Shown here piece by piece: positions 1-7,472 of a stretch of DNA of 64,000 nt (the stretch's first letter is position 1; every line of letters starts with the position of its first letter). Position numbers and translations under genes: made by a program. Source of the DNA: Streptosporangium canum (GTDB lineage Bacteria > Actinomycetota > Actinomycetes > Streptosporangiales > Streptosporangiaceae); the NCBI RefSeq assembly GCF_900113865.1, contig NZ_FOQY01000004.1:289491-353490 (forward strand), read 5' to 3'. A model generated the notes under the pieces. That model saw only the letters and a list, made by a program, of their open reading frames with translations, had not been told where the DNA came from and made no database searches.

Positions 1-1
1 C

Positions 2-691
2 GTCACGCTCAACGACATGCTCGCCAGGCTGGAGAAGGCCGACGCCCGGCAGCGGGCCCTGGTCTCCGACGCGGCGCACGAACTGCGCAGCCCGCTGGCC
101 AGCATCCGGCTCCAGCTGGAGGTGGCCCTCGGCCATCCGCACGGGCAGGACTGGCAGGAGACGGCCGAGGGCGTGCTGGAGGACACCATGCGCCTGGCCC
201 GGCTGGCCGAGGACCTGCTCGCACTGGCCCGCCTGGACGAGCGCGGCGGCGCGCCGTCCCGCAGGGAGCCGGTGGAGCTGGACCAGCTCGTCCCCCAGAC
301 CGTCGAGCGGTACGGCGAGGCCGTCACCGTGAAGGTCGGTGACGGGGCGATCGTGGTGGCCGGGGCCGCACTGGACCTGGGGCGGGTCCTGATCAACCTG
401 GTGGACAACGCGCTGCGGCACACCGACGCCCCGGTGGCGGTGGAGCTCCGCGCCGAAGGCGCCGACGCGGTGCTCACCGTCACCGACGACGGCCCCGGCA
501 TCCCCGAGCCCGATCGGGAACGGGTCTTCGACCGGTTCACCCGGCTGGACAGCGCGCGCAGCCGCGACGAGGGCGGGGCGGGGCTGGGCCTGGCCATCGT
601 CCGCGAGACCGTCCACGCCCACGGCGGCGCGGTCCATCTGGAGGACGCCCGCCCCGGTCTGCGGGCCGTCGTGCGACTTCCGCTATCTTGA
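2..691 (+). CDS. Sensor histidine kinase, C-terminal part (cut by window start)
   Basis: The frame is open from the first bases, so the sensor, membrane and most of the HAMP segment lie upstream of the window. What remains starts at the end of the HAMP linker (TLNDMLARLE). It then shows an H-box (HELRSPLASIRLQLE) with the phospho-acceptor His, an N-box (NLVDNALRHT), a G1 box (DDGPGIP), an F-box (FDRFTRLDSA) and a G2 box (GAGLGLAIV), the order of a classical HisKA-HATPase kinase. It should autophosphorylate and pass phosphate to a response regulator that probably lies just upstream. The last 21 bases of the gene are copied again at about 1451-1471 as part of a tandem duplication. Confidence 0.93.
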   Translation, partial: VTLNDMLARLEKADARQRALVSDAAHELRSPLASIRLQLEVALGHPHGQDWQETAEGVLEDTMRLARLAEDLLALARLDERGGAPSRREPVELDQLVPQTVERYGEAVTVKVGDGAIVVAGAALDLGRVLINLVDNALRHTDAPVAVELRAEGADAVLTVTDDGPGIPEPDRERVFDRFTRLDSARSRDEGGAGLGLAIVRETVHAHGGAVHLEDARPGLRAVVRLPLS

Positions 692-713
692 CCGAGGTTT
701 GCCCGTCCGGTGA

Positions 714-750
714 TTGGCCCGGCCTCGTTTCCGGATCTAGCGTCGTTTTC
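714..750 (+). promoter_or_regulatory. Promoter of first tetR copy, probably leaderless
   Basis: TTGGCC (714-719), an 18 bp spacer and TAGCGT (738-743) lie so that transcription would start at or next to the ATG at 751. No Shine-Dalgarno sequence precedes this ATG, which agrees with a leaderless mRNA. Confidence 0.55.
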
Positions 751-1386
751 ATGACTTCCGCTGATGGCGGTCAGCGGGAGCTGATCCTGCGGGTCGCGAC
801 CCGACTGTTCGCCGCCCTGGGCTACGACGCGACCTCCATCAGCCAGATCGCCGAGGCCGCCGGGATGGACGTCGCCACACTCACCCAGCGGGCCGGAGGC
901 AAGCGCGAGCTGTATCTCGCGGTCATGGAGCGCGCCCACCACGCCGAGCTGGCCGGCCTGGAGAGGTCGGTCGGGGAGATCGCCGCCGCCGCGCCCGGGG
1001 AGGCCTCGGCCGCCGTGCACCACCTCATCGACGACTACATCGACTTCTGCGCCCAGAACTCCGAGTTCCCCGCGCTCTGGATGCACCGCTGGCTGTTCGA
1101 CGCCAGCGACGTCACCGAGCTGGACCGCCAGTACGTCCAGCCGCTGGTCCAGTACGTCACCGAGGCCCTCGAACCGCTGACCCGCGGCTCTCCCGACATG
1201 AAGTACGTGATCTGGTCGGTGATCTGGTGCACCCACGCCTTCTCCCGCGGCGGGGTGCTCGACGACGAGGGCAACCGCGTGGGTCCCGAGGACCCGGAGA
1301 CCCTGCGGCGCTTCCGCGCCTACCTGCACGAGATGGTGCACTGCGTGCTCACCCTGCCCGGGGACCTCCCCGAAGACGCGATCTGA
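751..1386 (+). CDS. TetR family regulator, first copy of a tandem pair
   Basis: A 211-residue TetR-type repressor. Residues 12-59 form the HTH region (ATRLFAALGYDATSISQIAE followed by a Gly-Met-Asp recognition segment), and the rest is a ligand-binding helical domain. The ATG at 751 is preferred over upstream in-frame starts because the duplicated block and its promoter place the 5' end there. The first 59 residues are identical to those of the next gene, while the C-terminal halves share only islands such as WMHRWL and DASDVTEL. The two proteins should therefore read the same operators but respond to different ligands, and may form heterodimers. The natural target may have been the transporter whose relic follows the second copy. 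Confidence 0.88.
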   Translation: MTSADGGQRELILRVATRLFAALGYDATSISQIAEAAGMDVATLTQRAGGKRELYLAVMERAHHAELAGLERSVGEIAAAAPGEASAAVHHLIDDYIDFCAQNSEFPALWMHRWLFDASDVTELDRQYVQPLVQYVTEALEPLTRGSPDMKYVIWSVIWCTHAFSRGGVLDDEGNRVGPEDPETLRRFRAYLHEMVHCVLTLPGDLPEDAI

Positions 1387-1493
1387 CACCGGGAGACCAC
1401 CCCGTGGACGTGGTCCGGCGCCGGGAGACCACCCCGGAACACGGGCCCCCGTACGACTTCCGCTATCTTGACGGAGGCTTGTCCATCCAGTGA

Positions 1494-1530
1494 TTGGCCG
1501 GGGCGTGTTTTCGGATCTAACGTCATTTTC
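1494..1530 (+). promoter_or_regulatory. Promoter of second tetR copy, probably leaderless
   Basis: TTGGCC (1494-1499), an 18 bp spacer and TAACGT (1518-1523) precede the ATG at 1531 with the same geometry as the first copy. The -10 is slightly better than in copy one (TAACGT against TAGCGT). Confidence 0.55.
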
Positions 1531-2169
1531 ATGACTTCCGCTGATGGCGGCCAGCGGGAGCTGATCCTGCGGGTCGCGACCCGACTGTTCGCCGCCCTGG
1601 GCTACGACGCGACCTCCATCAGCCAGATCGCCGAGGCCGCCGGGATGGACGTCGCCACACTCACCCAGCGGGCCGGAGGAAAGCGCGAGCTGTATCTCGC
1701 GGTCATGGACTGGGTGCACGAGATCGAGCTGGCCTCCCTGCGGCAGGCGATCGAGGGCGCTCCCGTGACGAGCCCCGAACAGGCGTCCGCCCTGGTGCAC
1801 CGGATCATCGACCAGTACCTCGACCTGTGCGTGGCCCACCCCGAGATCCCGGCCCTGTGGATGCACCGGTGGCTCTCCGACGCCAGCGACGTCACCGAGC
1901 TGGAGCTGCGCTACACCCGGCCGATGGGCGAACTCGCCAAATCCGCGCTCGCCCCCGCGATGGCCGGCGGACACATCGACCCCGACGTCGACATGGAATA
2001 CCTCCTGTGGTCGATGCTCTGGTGCGTGAACGGCTTCTCCCAGAGCGGGGTGCTCGACGAGCACGGCAATCGCCGGTACATGGACGACCCCGAGGTCCTG
2101 CGCAGGTTCCGCGCCCTCCTGCACCGGATGATCCACCGCACCGTCGCCTTCCCCGGAGACCCTCCTTGA
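1531..2169 (+). CDS. TetR family regulator, second copy of a tandem pair
   Basis: A 212-residue TetR-type regulator with an N-terminal HTH identical over 59 residues to the preceding gene and a diverged C-terminal ligand domain. It ends GDPP and its stop overlaps the beginning of a probable transporter relic in another frame. The start is the ATG at 1531, immediately downstream of the duplicated promoter; there is no Shine-Dalgarno sequence. Because upstream DNA and the HTH are shared, auto- and cross-regulation of both copies is likely. Ligand and targets cannot be read from the sequence. Confidence 0.88.
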   Translation: MTSADGGQRELILRVATRLFAALGYDATSISQIAEAAGMDVATLTQRAGGKRELYLAVMDWVHEIELASLRQAIEGAPVTSPEQASALVHRIIDQYLDLCVAHPEIPALWMHRWLSDASDVTELELRYTRPMGELAKSALAPAMAGGHIDPDVDMEYLLWSMLWCVNGFSQSGVLDEHGNRRYMDDPEVLRRFRALLHRMIHRTVAFPGDPP

Positions 2170-2346
2170 CCTTGGAGCACTCCCCCTCGCGGCCCCCGCC
2201 GCACAGCCCGGCTCGGCCCTGACCGGCCTGCTGCTCGGCTTCACCGCCCTCCCCGCGGCGCTCATGCTGCTCAGCCTCCCTCTCGTCATCGCCTATCACC
2301 GGCTCACACGGGCCGTATCCCCCAAGGAGATTCATGAGCCTGCCTG
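2165..2346 (+). pseudogene. Probable relic: last helix of an MFS-type transporter
   Basis: In the frame starting at 2165 the DNA reads ALTGLLLGFTALPAALMLLS and then PLVIAYHRLTRAVSPKEIHEPA before a stop at 2346. This looks like the final transmembrane helix and cytoplasmic tail of an MFS (GPH-like) transporter. No start codon or upstream transporter sequence exists in this frame, since the DNA before it encodes the second TetR protein. The tail overlaps the ribosome-binding site and first codons of the next gene, as expected if a transporter once preceded that gene in an operon and was deleted. The family call is by eye. Confidence 0.38.
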
Positions 2347-3752
2347 AGAAGGGCCGGGACATCGAGGAACTGCTCGCTGAGATCTCCCGGCTCAAGCAGG
2401 ACGACCTGCCGGTGCGCGGGGGCAAGGTGACCGCGTACGTCTACGACACCGGGCGACCGGAGGTGCACGAGGCCGCGGCCCGCGCCTACTTCGAGATGCT
2501 GGAGGTCAACACCCTCGACCCGACCGCCTTCCCCAGCGTGGTGGAGATGGAGAAGCAGGTCGTCGGCGCGGTCGCCGAGCTGCTGGGCGGCGGGTCCGGC
2601 ATCTTCACCAGCGGCGGCACCGAGTCGATCATGCTGGCTGTGAAGGCGGCGCGGGACGCGCGGCCGGTCGGGGGCCGTCCCCGGATGGCCGTCCCGGTCA
2701 CCGCGCATCCGGCCTTCCACAAGGCCGCGCACTACCTGGGGGTGGCGGTGGACGCCGTACCGGTCGATCCGGTGACGTTCCGGGCCTCCGTCGCGGCCGT
2801 CGAGGAGGCGATCACCGAGGACACGGTGCTGGTGGTCGCCTCGGCGCCGTCCTACCCGCAGGGCGTGGTGGACCCGGTCGCCGAGATCGCCGCGGCCGCC
2901 TCCGCGCGCGGCGTGCTGTGCCATGTGGACGCCTGCGTGGGCGGATGGCTGCTGCCGTGGCTGCGCGAGGCCGGGGCGCGGGTCCCGCCGTTCGACCTGT
3001 CGGTGCCCGGCGTCACCTCGCTCTCCTGTGACCTGCACAAGTTCGGCTACTCCCCCAAGGGCGCCTCGGTGGTGCTGTTCGCCGATCCGGCGCTGCGTCG
3101 CAAGGCCTACTTCGCCTCGGCGTCGTGGCCCGGCTACACGGTCATCAACGCCACCGTGCAGAGCTCGAAGTCCGCCGGCCCGCTGGGCGGCGCCTGGGCC
3201 ACCTTCCAGGCCCTCGGCCGGGAAGGCTACCTCGAACTCGGCCGCGCCACCCTCGCGGCGGCCCGGCGGCTCCGCGAGGGCGTCGCCGGGATCCCGGGCC
3301 TGAGGGTGCTCGGCGACCCGGAGTCGGCCCTGGTCGCCTTCGGCTCGGACGAGGTGGACGTGTTCGTGCTGTCCGACGAGGCCAGGAAGCGCGGCTGGTT
3401 CCTGCAGCCGCAGCTCTCCTACGCGGGGATCCCCGCCAACATCCACATCACCGTGACCGGGGTGACCCTCCGGGGGGTGGAGGCGATGCTGGAGGTGATC
3501 GCGGAGTCCGCCGAGGCGGCGCGGGAGCGTGGTCCGGCGGCGCTGCCCGAGGGGCTGGTGGACCTCGTCGCGGGCCTGGACCTGGACGCCCTGGACGACG
3601 CCGCCTTCGGCGAGCTCGCGGCGGCCGTCGGGGTGGACCTCGGCGGCTCGGGGCAGCCGGAGATGGCCGTGGTGAACGCCGTCCTGGACGCGCTGCCGGC
3701 CGACCGGCGCGAGGCGGTCCTGATCCGGTTCCTGTCGGTCATCTACGCCTGA
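2334..3752 (+). CDS. PLP-dependent decarboxylase/lyase, sphingosine-1-phosphate-lyase-like
   Basis: A 472-residue group II PLP-dependent enzyme. Visible landmarks are the cofactor phosphate-binding motif TSGGTESIMLAVKAARD, the DACVGG segment that contacts the pyridine ring, and the Schiff-base lysine in CDLHKFGYSPKG (K236). The overall pattern (EKGRDIEELL at the start, YSPKGASVVL) is that of dityrosine/sphingosine-1-phosphate-lyase-like proteins rather than glutamate or aromatic amino-acid decarboxylases. It should cleave or decarboxylate an amino-containing substrate that I cannot name. The ATG is preceded by AAGGAG at a good distance. A strong hairpin 45 bp downstream probably ends the transcript. 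Confidence 0.82.
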   Translation: MSLPEKGRDIEELLAEISRLKQDDLPVRGGKVTAYVYDTGRPEVHEAAARAYFEMLEVNTLDPTAFPSVVEMEKQVVGAVAELLGGGSGIFTSGGTESIMLAVKAARDARPVGGRPRMAVPVTAHPAFHKAAHYLGVAVDAVPVDPVTFRASVAAVEEAITEDTVLVVASAPSYPQGVVDPVAEIAAAASARGVLCHVDACVGGWLLPWLREAGARVPPFDLSVPGVTSLSCDLHKFGYSPKGASVVLFADPALRRKAYFASASWPGYTVINATVQSSKSAGPLGGAWATFQALGREGYLELGRATLAAARRLREGVAGIPGLRVLGDPESALVAFGSDEVDVFVLSDEARKRGWFLQPQLSYAGIPANIHITVTGVTLRGVEAMLEVIAESAEAARERGPAALPEGLVDLVAGLDLDALDDAAFGELAAAVGVDLGGSGQPEMAVVNAVLDALPADRREAVLIRFLSVIYA

Positions 3753-3797
3753 CCGTGACCGCGCGCGGCAGGTGACGGAACGATCCGCCGCGACCAG

Positions 3798-3830
3798 GGC
3801 GACGGTCCCGCCCGCGGCGGGACCGTCGCC
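3798..3830. terminator. Bidirectional terminator-like hairpin
   Basis: A perfect 15 bp stem (3798-3812 with 3816-3830) and 3-nt loop lie between two convergent genes. No T-run follows on either side, which is common for high-GC actinobacterial terminators. Confidence 0.75.
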
Positions 3831-3942
3831 GCGGCTCGGCGACGACCGCCGGCGCGGTACGGGCTACCGGCGCGGCTCGACGACGGCCGGCGCGGTACGG
3901 GCTACCGGCGCAGCTCGGCGACGACGGCCAGCGCGGTACGGG
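3831..3942. repeat. Three tandem copies of the 3' end of the folP-like gene
   Basis: Three direct repeats of 41, 38 and about 33 bp (3831-3871, 3872-3909, 3910-3942) share the core GGCGCGGTACGGGCTACCGG or close variants. The true stop codon of the minus-strand gene (3902-3904) lies at the end of the middle copy. The outer copy repeats the last codons and stop downstream of the gene, so a short 3'-terminal segment has been reiterated. Confidence 0.85.
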
Positions 3943-4735
3943 CGGAGGCCGCGTCGTGGACCCGGAAGACCCTGGCGCCCTGCCAGGCGGAGACCGCCAG
4001 GGTCGCCATGGTGCCGGCGTGGCGCTCGTCGACCGGGAGGCCGCCGAGGGTCTCGCCGACGAAGTCCTTGTTGGAGACGGCGACGAGCACCGGCCAGCCG
4101 GTGGCCACCATCTCGTGCAGCCGGCGGCTGACCTCCAGGGAGTGCCAGGTGTTCTTGCCGAAGTCGTGCGCCGGGTCGATCAGGATCGACTCCCTGCGGA
4201 CCCCGGCGGCGACCGCCCGCTCGGCCAGGTCGACGGTGTAGGCGACGACGTCGGCGACCACGTCGTCGTAGGCGATGCGGTGCGGGCGGGTGCGGGGGAC
4301 GACGCGGCCGGCGTGCGCGCAGACCAGCCCGATGCCGTGCTTGGCGGCGACCTCCGCCAGGGCGGGGTCGACCCCGCCCCAGGTGTCGTTGAGCAGGTCG
4401 GCGCCCGCCTCCGCGACGACCTCGCCGACCTCGGCACGCCAGGTGTCGACGCTGATGATCAGTTGGGGATGGCGCTCCCGGACCGCCGCGACCAGGTCGG
4501 CCACCCGGCGGATCTCCTCGGCGGGGTCCACCTCGTCTCCGGGGCCCGCCTTGACGCCGCCGATGTCCACGATGTCCGCGCCGCCGTCGACGGCGGCGTC
4601 CACCGCCTCCAGGGCCGCCGCGAAGCCGTACGTCCTCCCCCTGTCGAAGAAGGAGTCCGGGGTACGGTTGACCACCGCCATGATCGCGAACTCGCCGGGC
4701 CGGAACTCACGGCCACGCAGGCGCAAGATAGTCAT
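3902..4735 (-). CDS. folP: Dihydropteroate synthase family protein, FolP2-like
   Basis: A 277-residue TIM-barrel protein of the pterin-binding family. It has the N-terminal loop as VNRTPDSFFDRGRTY, the second conserved loop as DIGGVKAGPGDEVDP, ISVDTW, LLNDTWGG, IDPAHDFGK, and SNKDFVGETL where classical enzymes have SRKRF. Classical folate DHPS reads NVTPDSFSDGG with RPGA in loop 2. This version resembles the FolP2 paralogue of mycobacteria and other actinobacteria, which has been reported not to substitute for true DHPS, so a folate role is uncertain. The gene stands alone, converging on the PLP enzyme, and its last codons are tandemly repeated downstream of its stop. Confidence 0.85.
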   Translation of the reverse strand: MTILRLRGREFRPGEFAIMAVVNRTPDSFFDRGRTYGFAAALEAVDAAVDGGADIVDIGGVKAGPGDEVDPAEEIRRVADLVAAVRERHPQLIISVDTWRAEVGEVVAEAGADLLNDTWGGVDPALAEVAAKHGIGLVCAHAGRVVPRTRPHRIAYDDVVADVVAYTVDLAERAVAAGVRRESILIDPAHDFGKNTWHSLEVSRRLHEMVATGWPVLVAVSNKDFVGETLGGLPVDERHAGTMATLAVSAWQGARVFRVHDAASARTALAVVAELRR

Positions 4736-4824
4736 CGAGACCGAGCCTACCGCCCGGTGTCGGAGAGGCAGGCGCTCCCACCTGCGCCGCCTCTGGGGGG
4801 TTCGGGAAGAACAGACGCTAGGTC

Positions 4825-5691
4825 CTAGGCGGCCGACCCACCTTCGGCCACCGACAGGAACTCCTGGGCGATGGCGGGCAGCCGCCGTCGCGCGTGGACG
4901 ATGGCGATCACCCGGCGGACCGAGGGATCGAGGGGGCGGACCACCAGCCCGGCCCGGGTGGCCTGCTCGGCCATCCCCCGGTACCAGAGCAGGGAGGCCG
5001 CGCCCGAGCGGACCGTGTTCAGCCAGTTGCCGCGCTCGTCCAGTTGCACGGTCGGCACCGGGGTGACGCTGTACTTGGCGAACAGCGCGTCGAACTCCCT
5101 GCGCCGGGCGCTGCCGGGGATCGGCAGGACCAGCCGCATGCCGTTGAGCCTGCTCATCGGCACCGGGTTGGGCAGGTCCATGCCGGGCGGGGAGATCAGC
5201 ACGATCTCCTGACGCTCCAGCGGGTGGCTGACCAGGTCGGCGGGGACGGGCAGGTCCGTCAGGCCGAGATCGGCCCGCTGATCCCTGATGGCGTTCACCA
5301 CGCCGTCCCGCCCGTCACAGCGGACGATGTGCACGCGCACTCCGGGGTGCTCGGCGCTGTAGGCGGGAAGGAGGCGTCCGGCCAGCCCCGGCTCAAGGCT
5401 GGGGGTGGAGGCGATACGCAGTTCCGCCTCGGAATGGCCATGGCTGGACAGTGCCTCGATCTCGCGGACCGCGTCGAGCGCCTCCTTGGCGAGCTTGACC
5501 ACCCGGCGCCCCTGCGCCGTGACGACCACGCCCCGCCCGGAACGGGCGAACAACGTCATCCCCAGCTCTCGTTCGAGGTCTCTGATCGCACGGGAAAGCG
5601 CAGGTTGTGCGATGTACAGCGACCTGGCCGCATCGGTCATGGTGCGGTGCTCCGCTGTCGCGACCACATAGCGGAGCTGCTGCAGATTCAT
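4825..5691 (-). CDS. LysR family transcriptional regulator
   Basis: A 288-residue LysR protein. The N-terminal winged HTH reads MNLQQLRYVVATAEHRTMTD with AARSLYIAQPALSRAIRDLE, followed by a two-lobe substrate-binding domain from about residue 90. It is divergent from the zinc-peptidase gene (start to start about 190 bp), the usual arrangement for a LysR regulator and its target, but binding motifs are not obvious there. No Shine-Dalgarno sequence precedes the ATG, so the mRNA may have a very short leader. The effector is unknown. Confidence 0.92.
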   Translation of the reverse strand: MNLQQLRYVVATAEHRTMTDAARSLYIAQPALSRAIRDLERELGMTLFARSGRGVVVTAQGRRVVKLAKEALDAVREIEALSSHGHSEAELRIASTPSLEPGLAGRLLPAYSAEHPGVRVHIVRCDGRDGVVNAIRDQRADLGLTDLPVPADLVSHPLERQEIVLISPPGMDLPNPVPMSRLNGMRLVLPIPGSARRREFDALFAKYSVTPVPTVQLDERGNWLNTVRSGAASLLWYRGMAEQATRAGLVVRPLDPSVRRVIAIVHARRRLPAIAQEFLSVAEGGSAA

Positions 5692-5880
5692 GGCTTTGAA
5701 GCTAAATCACCGGGCTGGGATCGGTCCTGCACATCGCGGAGATCACCTCGGATGATTTCGGAATGTAATCGAACGCAGCGACATCCGTGACGGGTGAGAA
5801 ATCAGTATGCTTACGCCCCAAATTCGGCAAAGGTCCGGGCTTTCGCGCCATATCGGACGCTCGGGTTAACGGGAGACAGC

Positions 5881-7335
5881 GTGACAGGCAACGGGCACTA
5901 CCCTCCTCTCCCACCTCCACCTCCGCCTCAGGGCAACCCGTACCCTGTCCAGCCGCCGCCCGCCTGGGCTCCCGCGCCGCCCCAGGCGCCGCCGCAGGGC
6001 TATCCTCCCCAGGGCCCGCCGCAGGGCTATCCGCAGGCTCCGCCTCCGGGCCAGGGCTATCCCCCGCCGCCGGTCCAGGGGCCGCCGCCCGGCTACGGCT
6101 ATCCGCCGCCCGCTCCGGCGCAGCCGCCGAACCAGGGGCCGCCCCCCGGTTACGGCTATCCGCCGCACCCGCCCGCACCCCAGGGACCGCCGCAGGGGCC
6201 GCCTCGGGGCCACCCCGCGCCCGGCTATCCGCCCCCGCCCGGCCAGGGGTATCCGCCGCGGGGGCCCATGCCGTACGACCGGCAGCCGCCCCCGCCGCCG
6301 GACCCCCGGCACCGGCCGCCGGCGTATCCGCCGCCCCAGTGGCAGCCGCAGCGCCCCCGCTCCGGCGGTGGCGCCGGCGCGATCATCGGCGGGATCTTCG
6401 GCGTGGTCGCGCTGGTGTTCGTCGGGCTCGTGGTGGTCGGGGCGCTGATCAAGGGCAGCCGCACCGCGGACCCGGTCTCGCCGGTCGCGATCCCCACCTT
6501 CACCCCGTTCGAGCGGCCCACGAGCAGCACCGCCTCCCCGCGGGCCACCGACTCGCGCCCCACCGAGTCCACGGTCACTCCCCCGGCCAGGCGGCAGATC
6601 CTGAACACCACCCTGAAGAACAACACGCTCTACCGGGCCGGGGGCCTGCCCAGGGTGAACTGCCCGGTGGGCTCGCCCAGCATCTACAGCCACAGCCAGC
6701 TCAAGGCGCTGATCCTGAAGACCTCCAAGTGCCTGGACAGGGGCTGGTCGCAGATCATGCGCGCTCGGGGCATGACCTGGCATCCCCCGGGCTACGCCGT
6801 CACCTCCAGCCGGGGGCGCGGCGCCTGCGGGGACTTCCCCTCGGCCGGCAGCATCGTGCCGTACTACTGCCCGCGCAACACCACCATCTACGCCTCGACC
6901 ACGGCCATGACGAAGGGGTCCGGCAACTCCGGCGGGTACGGCCAGATCACCGACTGGCACGGCGGGGTCATCAGCATGATGGCCCACGAGTACGGGCATC
7001 ACGTCCAGCAGCTGTCGGGCCTGTCCGACGACTGGTGGCGGCAGACCACGCGCTCCACCAGCCGCAGCGGCAAGCTCGCGCTGAGCCGCCGGTTCGAGCT
7101 CCAGGCCACCTGCTTCGGCGCGATGTTCATGCGCTCGGTCTCGGCCAGCTACCCGGTCACCCCGGCGCGGCGCAACACGCTCTACTACTTCTACTCGCGG
7201 GTCGGCGACTGGCCGGGCTACCCCCGCGACCACGGCTCGCCCGCGAACAACAATCGCTGGTTCCGCCAGGGCTACGAGAAGAACAAGACCTTCCAGTGCA
7301 ACACCTGGCTGGCCCCGTCCTCGTCGACGTCGTAG
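5881..7335 (+). CDS. Membrane-anchored neutral zinc metallopeptidase with proline-rich head
   Basis: A 484-residue protein in three parts. Residues 1-160 are Pro/Gly/Tyr/Gln-rich with imperfect repeats of the type GPPPGYGYPP. One transmembrane helix follows at about 163-188 (IIGGIFGVVALVFVGLVVVG). The extracellular part belongs to the YpfJ-like neutral zinc metallopeptidase family: HEYGH at 369-373 supplies two zinc ligands and the catalytic Glu, and FELQATC with E406 is the probable third ligand. The GTG at 5881 is chosen because GGGAG lies 5 bases upstream; starting at ATG 5794 would add 29 residues without a ribosome-binding site. Topology is N-terminus in, protease outside. Substrate unknown. 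Confidence 0.87.
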   Translation: MTGNGHYPPLPPPPPPQGNPYPVQPPPAWAPAPPQAPPQGYPPQGPPQGYPQAPPPGQGYPPPPVQGPPPGYGYPPPAPAQPPNQGPPPGYGYPPHPPAPQGPPQGPPRGHPAPGYPPPPGQGYPPRGPMPYDRQPPPPPDPRHRPPAYPPPQWQPQRPRSGGGAGAIIGGIFGVVALVFVGLVVVGALIKGSRTADPVSPVAIPTFTPFERPTSSTASPRATDSRPTESTVTPPARRQILNTTLKNNTLYRAGGLPRVNCPVGSPSIYSHSQLKALILKTSKCLDRGWSQIMRARGMTWHPPGYAVTSSRGRGACGDFPSAGSIVPYYCPRNTTIYASTTAMTKGSGNSGGYGQITDWHGGVISMMAHEYGHHVQQLSGLSDDWWRQTTRSTSRSGKLALSRRFELQATCFGAMFMRSVSASYPVTPARRNTLYYFYSRVGDWPGYPRDHGSPANNNRWFRQGYEKNKTFQCNTWLAPSSSTS

Positions 7336-7370
7336 CTTAGATGACCGTTAACCGAGAATTGGCCATCTGT

Positions 7371-7399
7371 CTGTCATGTCCAGGTATGGGGACTAGAAT
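7371..7399 (+). promoter_or_regulatory. Promoter upstream of the LCP gene
   Basis: CTGTCA (7371-7376), a 17 bp spacer and TAGAAT (7394-7399) form a good sigma-70-type promoter, giving a leader of about 70 nt before the start at 7473. Confidence 0.5.
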
Positions 7400-7472
7400 C
7401 CTGGCAATTCTGTGTAATCGGGGCCCCTCGGCTGTTTTGCCAGGTGGACTGGGATAAGACGTAGGAAGCGGT

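Larger units (their letters stand above)
671..1709 (+). repeat. Tandem duplication, period 780 bp (671-929 and 1451-1709)
   Basis: Bases 671-929 and 1451-1709 align without gaps at a constant offset of 780. The repeat begins in the last codons of the histidine kinase, spans the promoter and covers the first 59 codons of each TetR gene. I count about 13 differences in the 80 bp before the start codons but only 2 in the next 179 bp, both synonymous Gly codons. Similarity then drops abruptly to ordinary paralogue level. The pattern suggests a tandem gene duplication followed by gene conversion of the 5' part. Confidence 0.92.

Noticed and set aside
2304..3446. Long minus-strand open frame opposite the PLP enzyme (and similar long antisense frames at 9280-11295, 20398-22110, 57683-59770).
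   Set aside because: Shadows of real genes in GC-rich DNA: Arg/Gly/His-rich composition, no domains or ribosome-binding sites, and the opposite strand carries recognised families.
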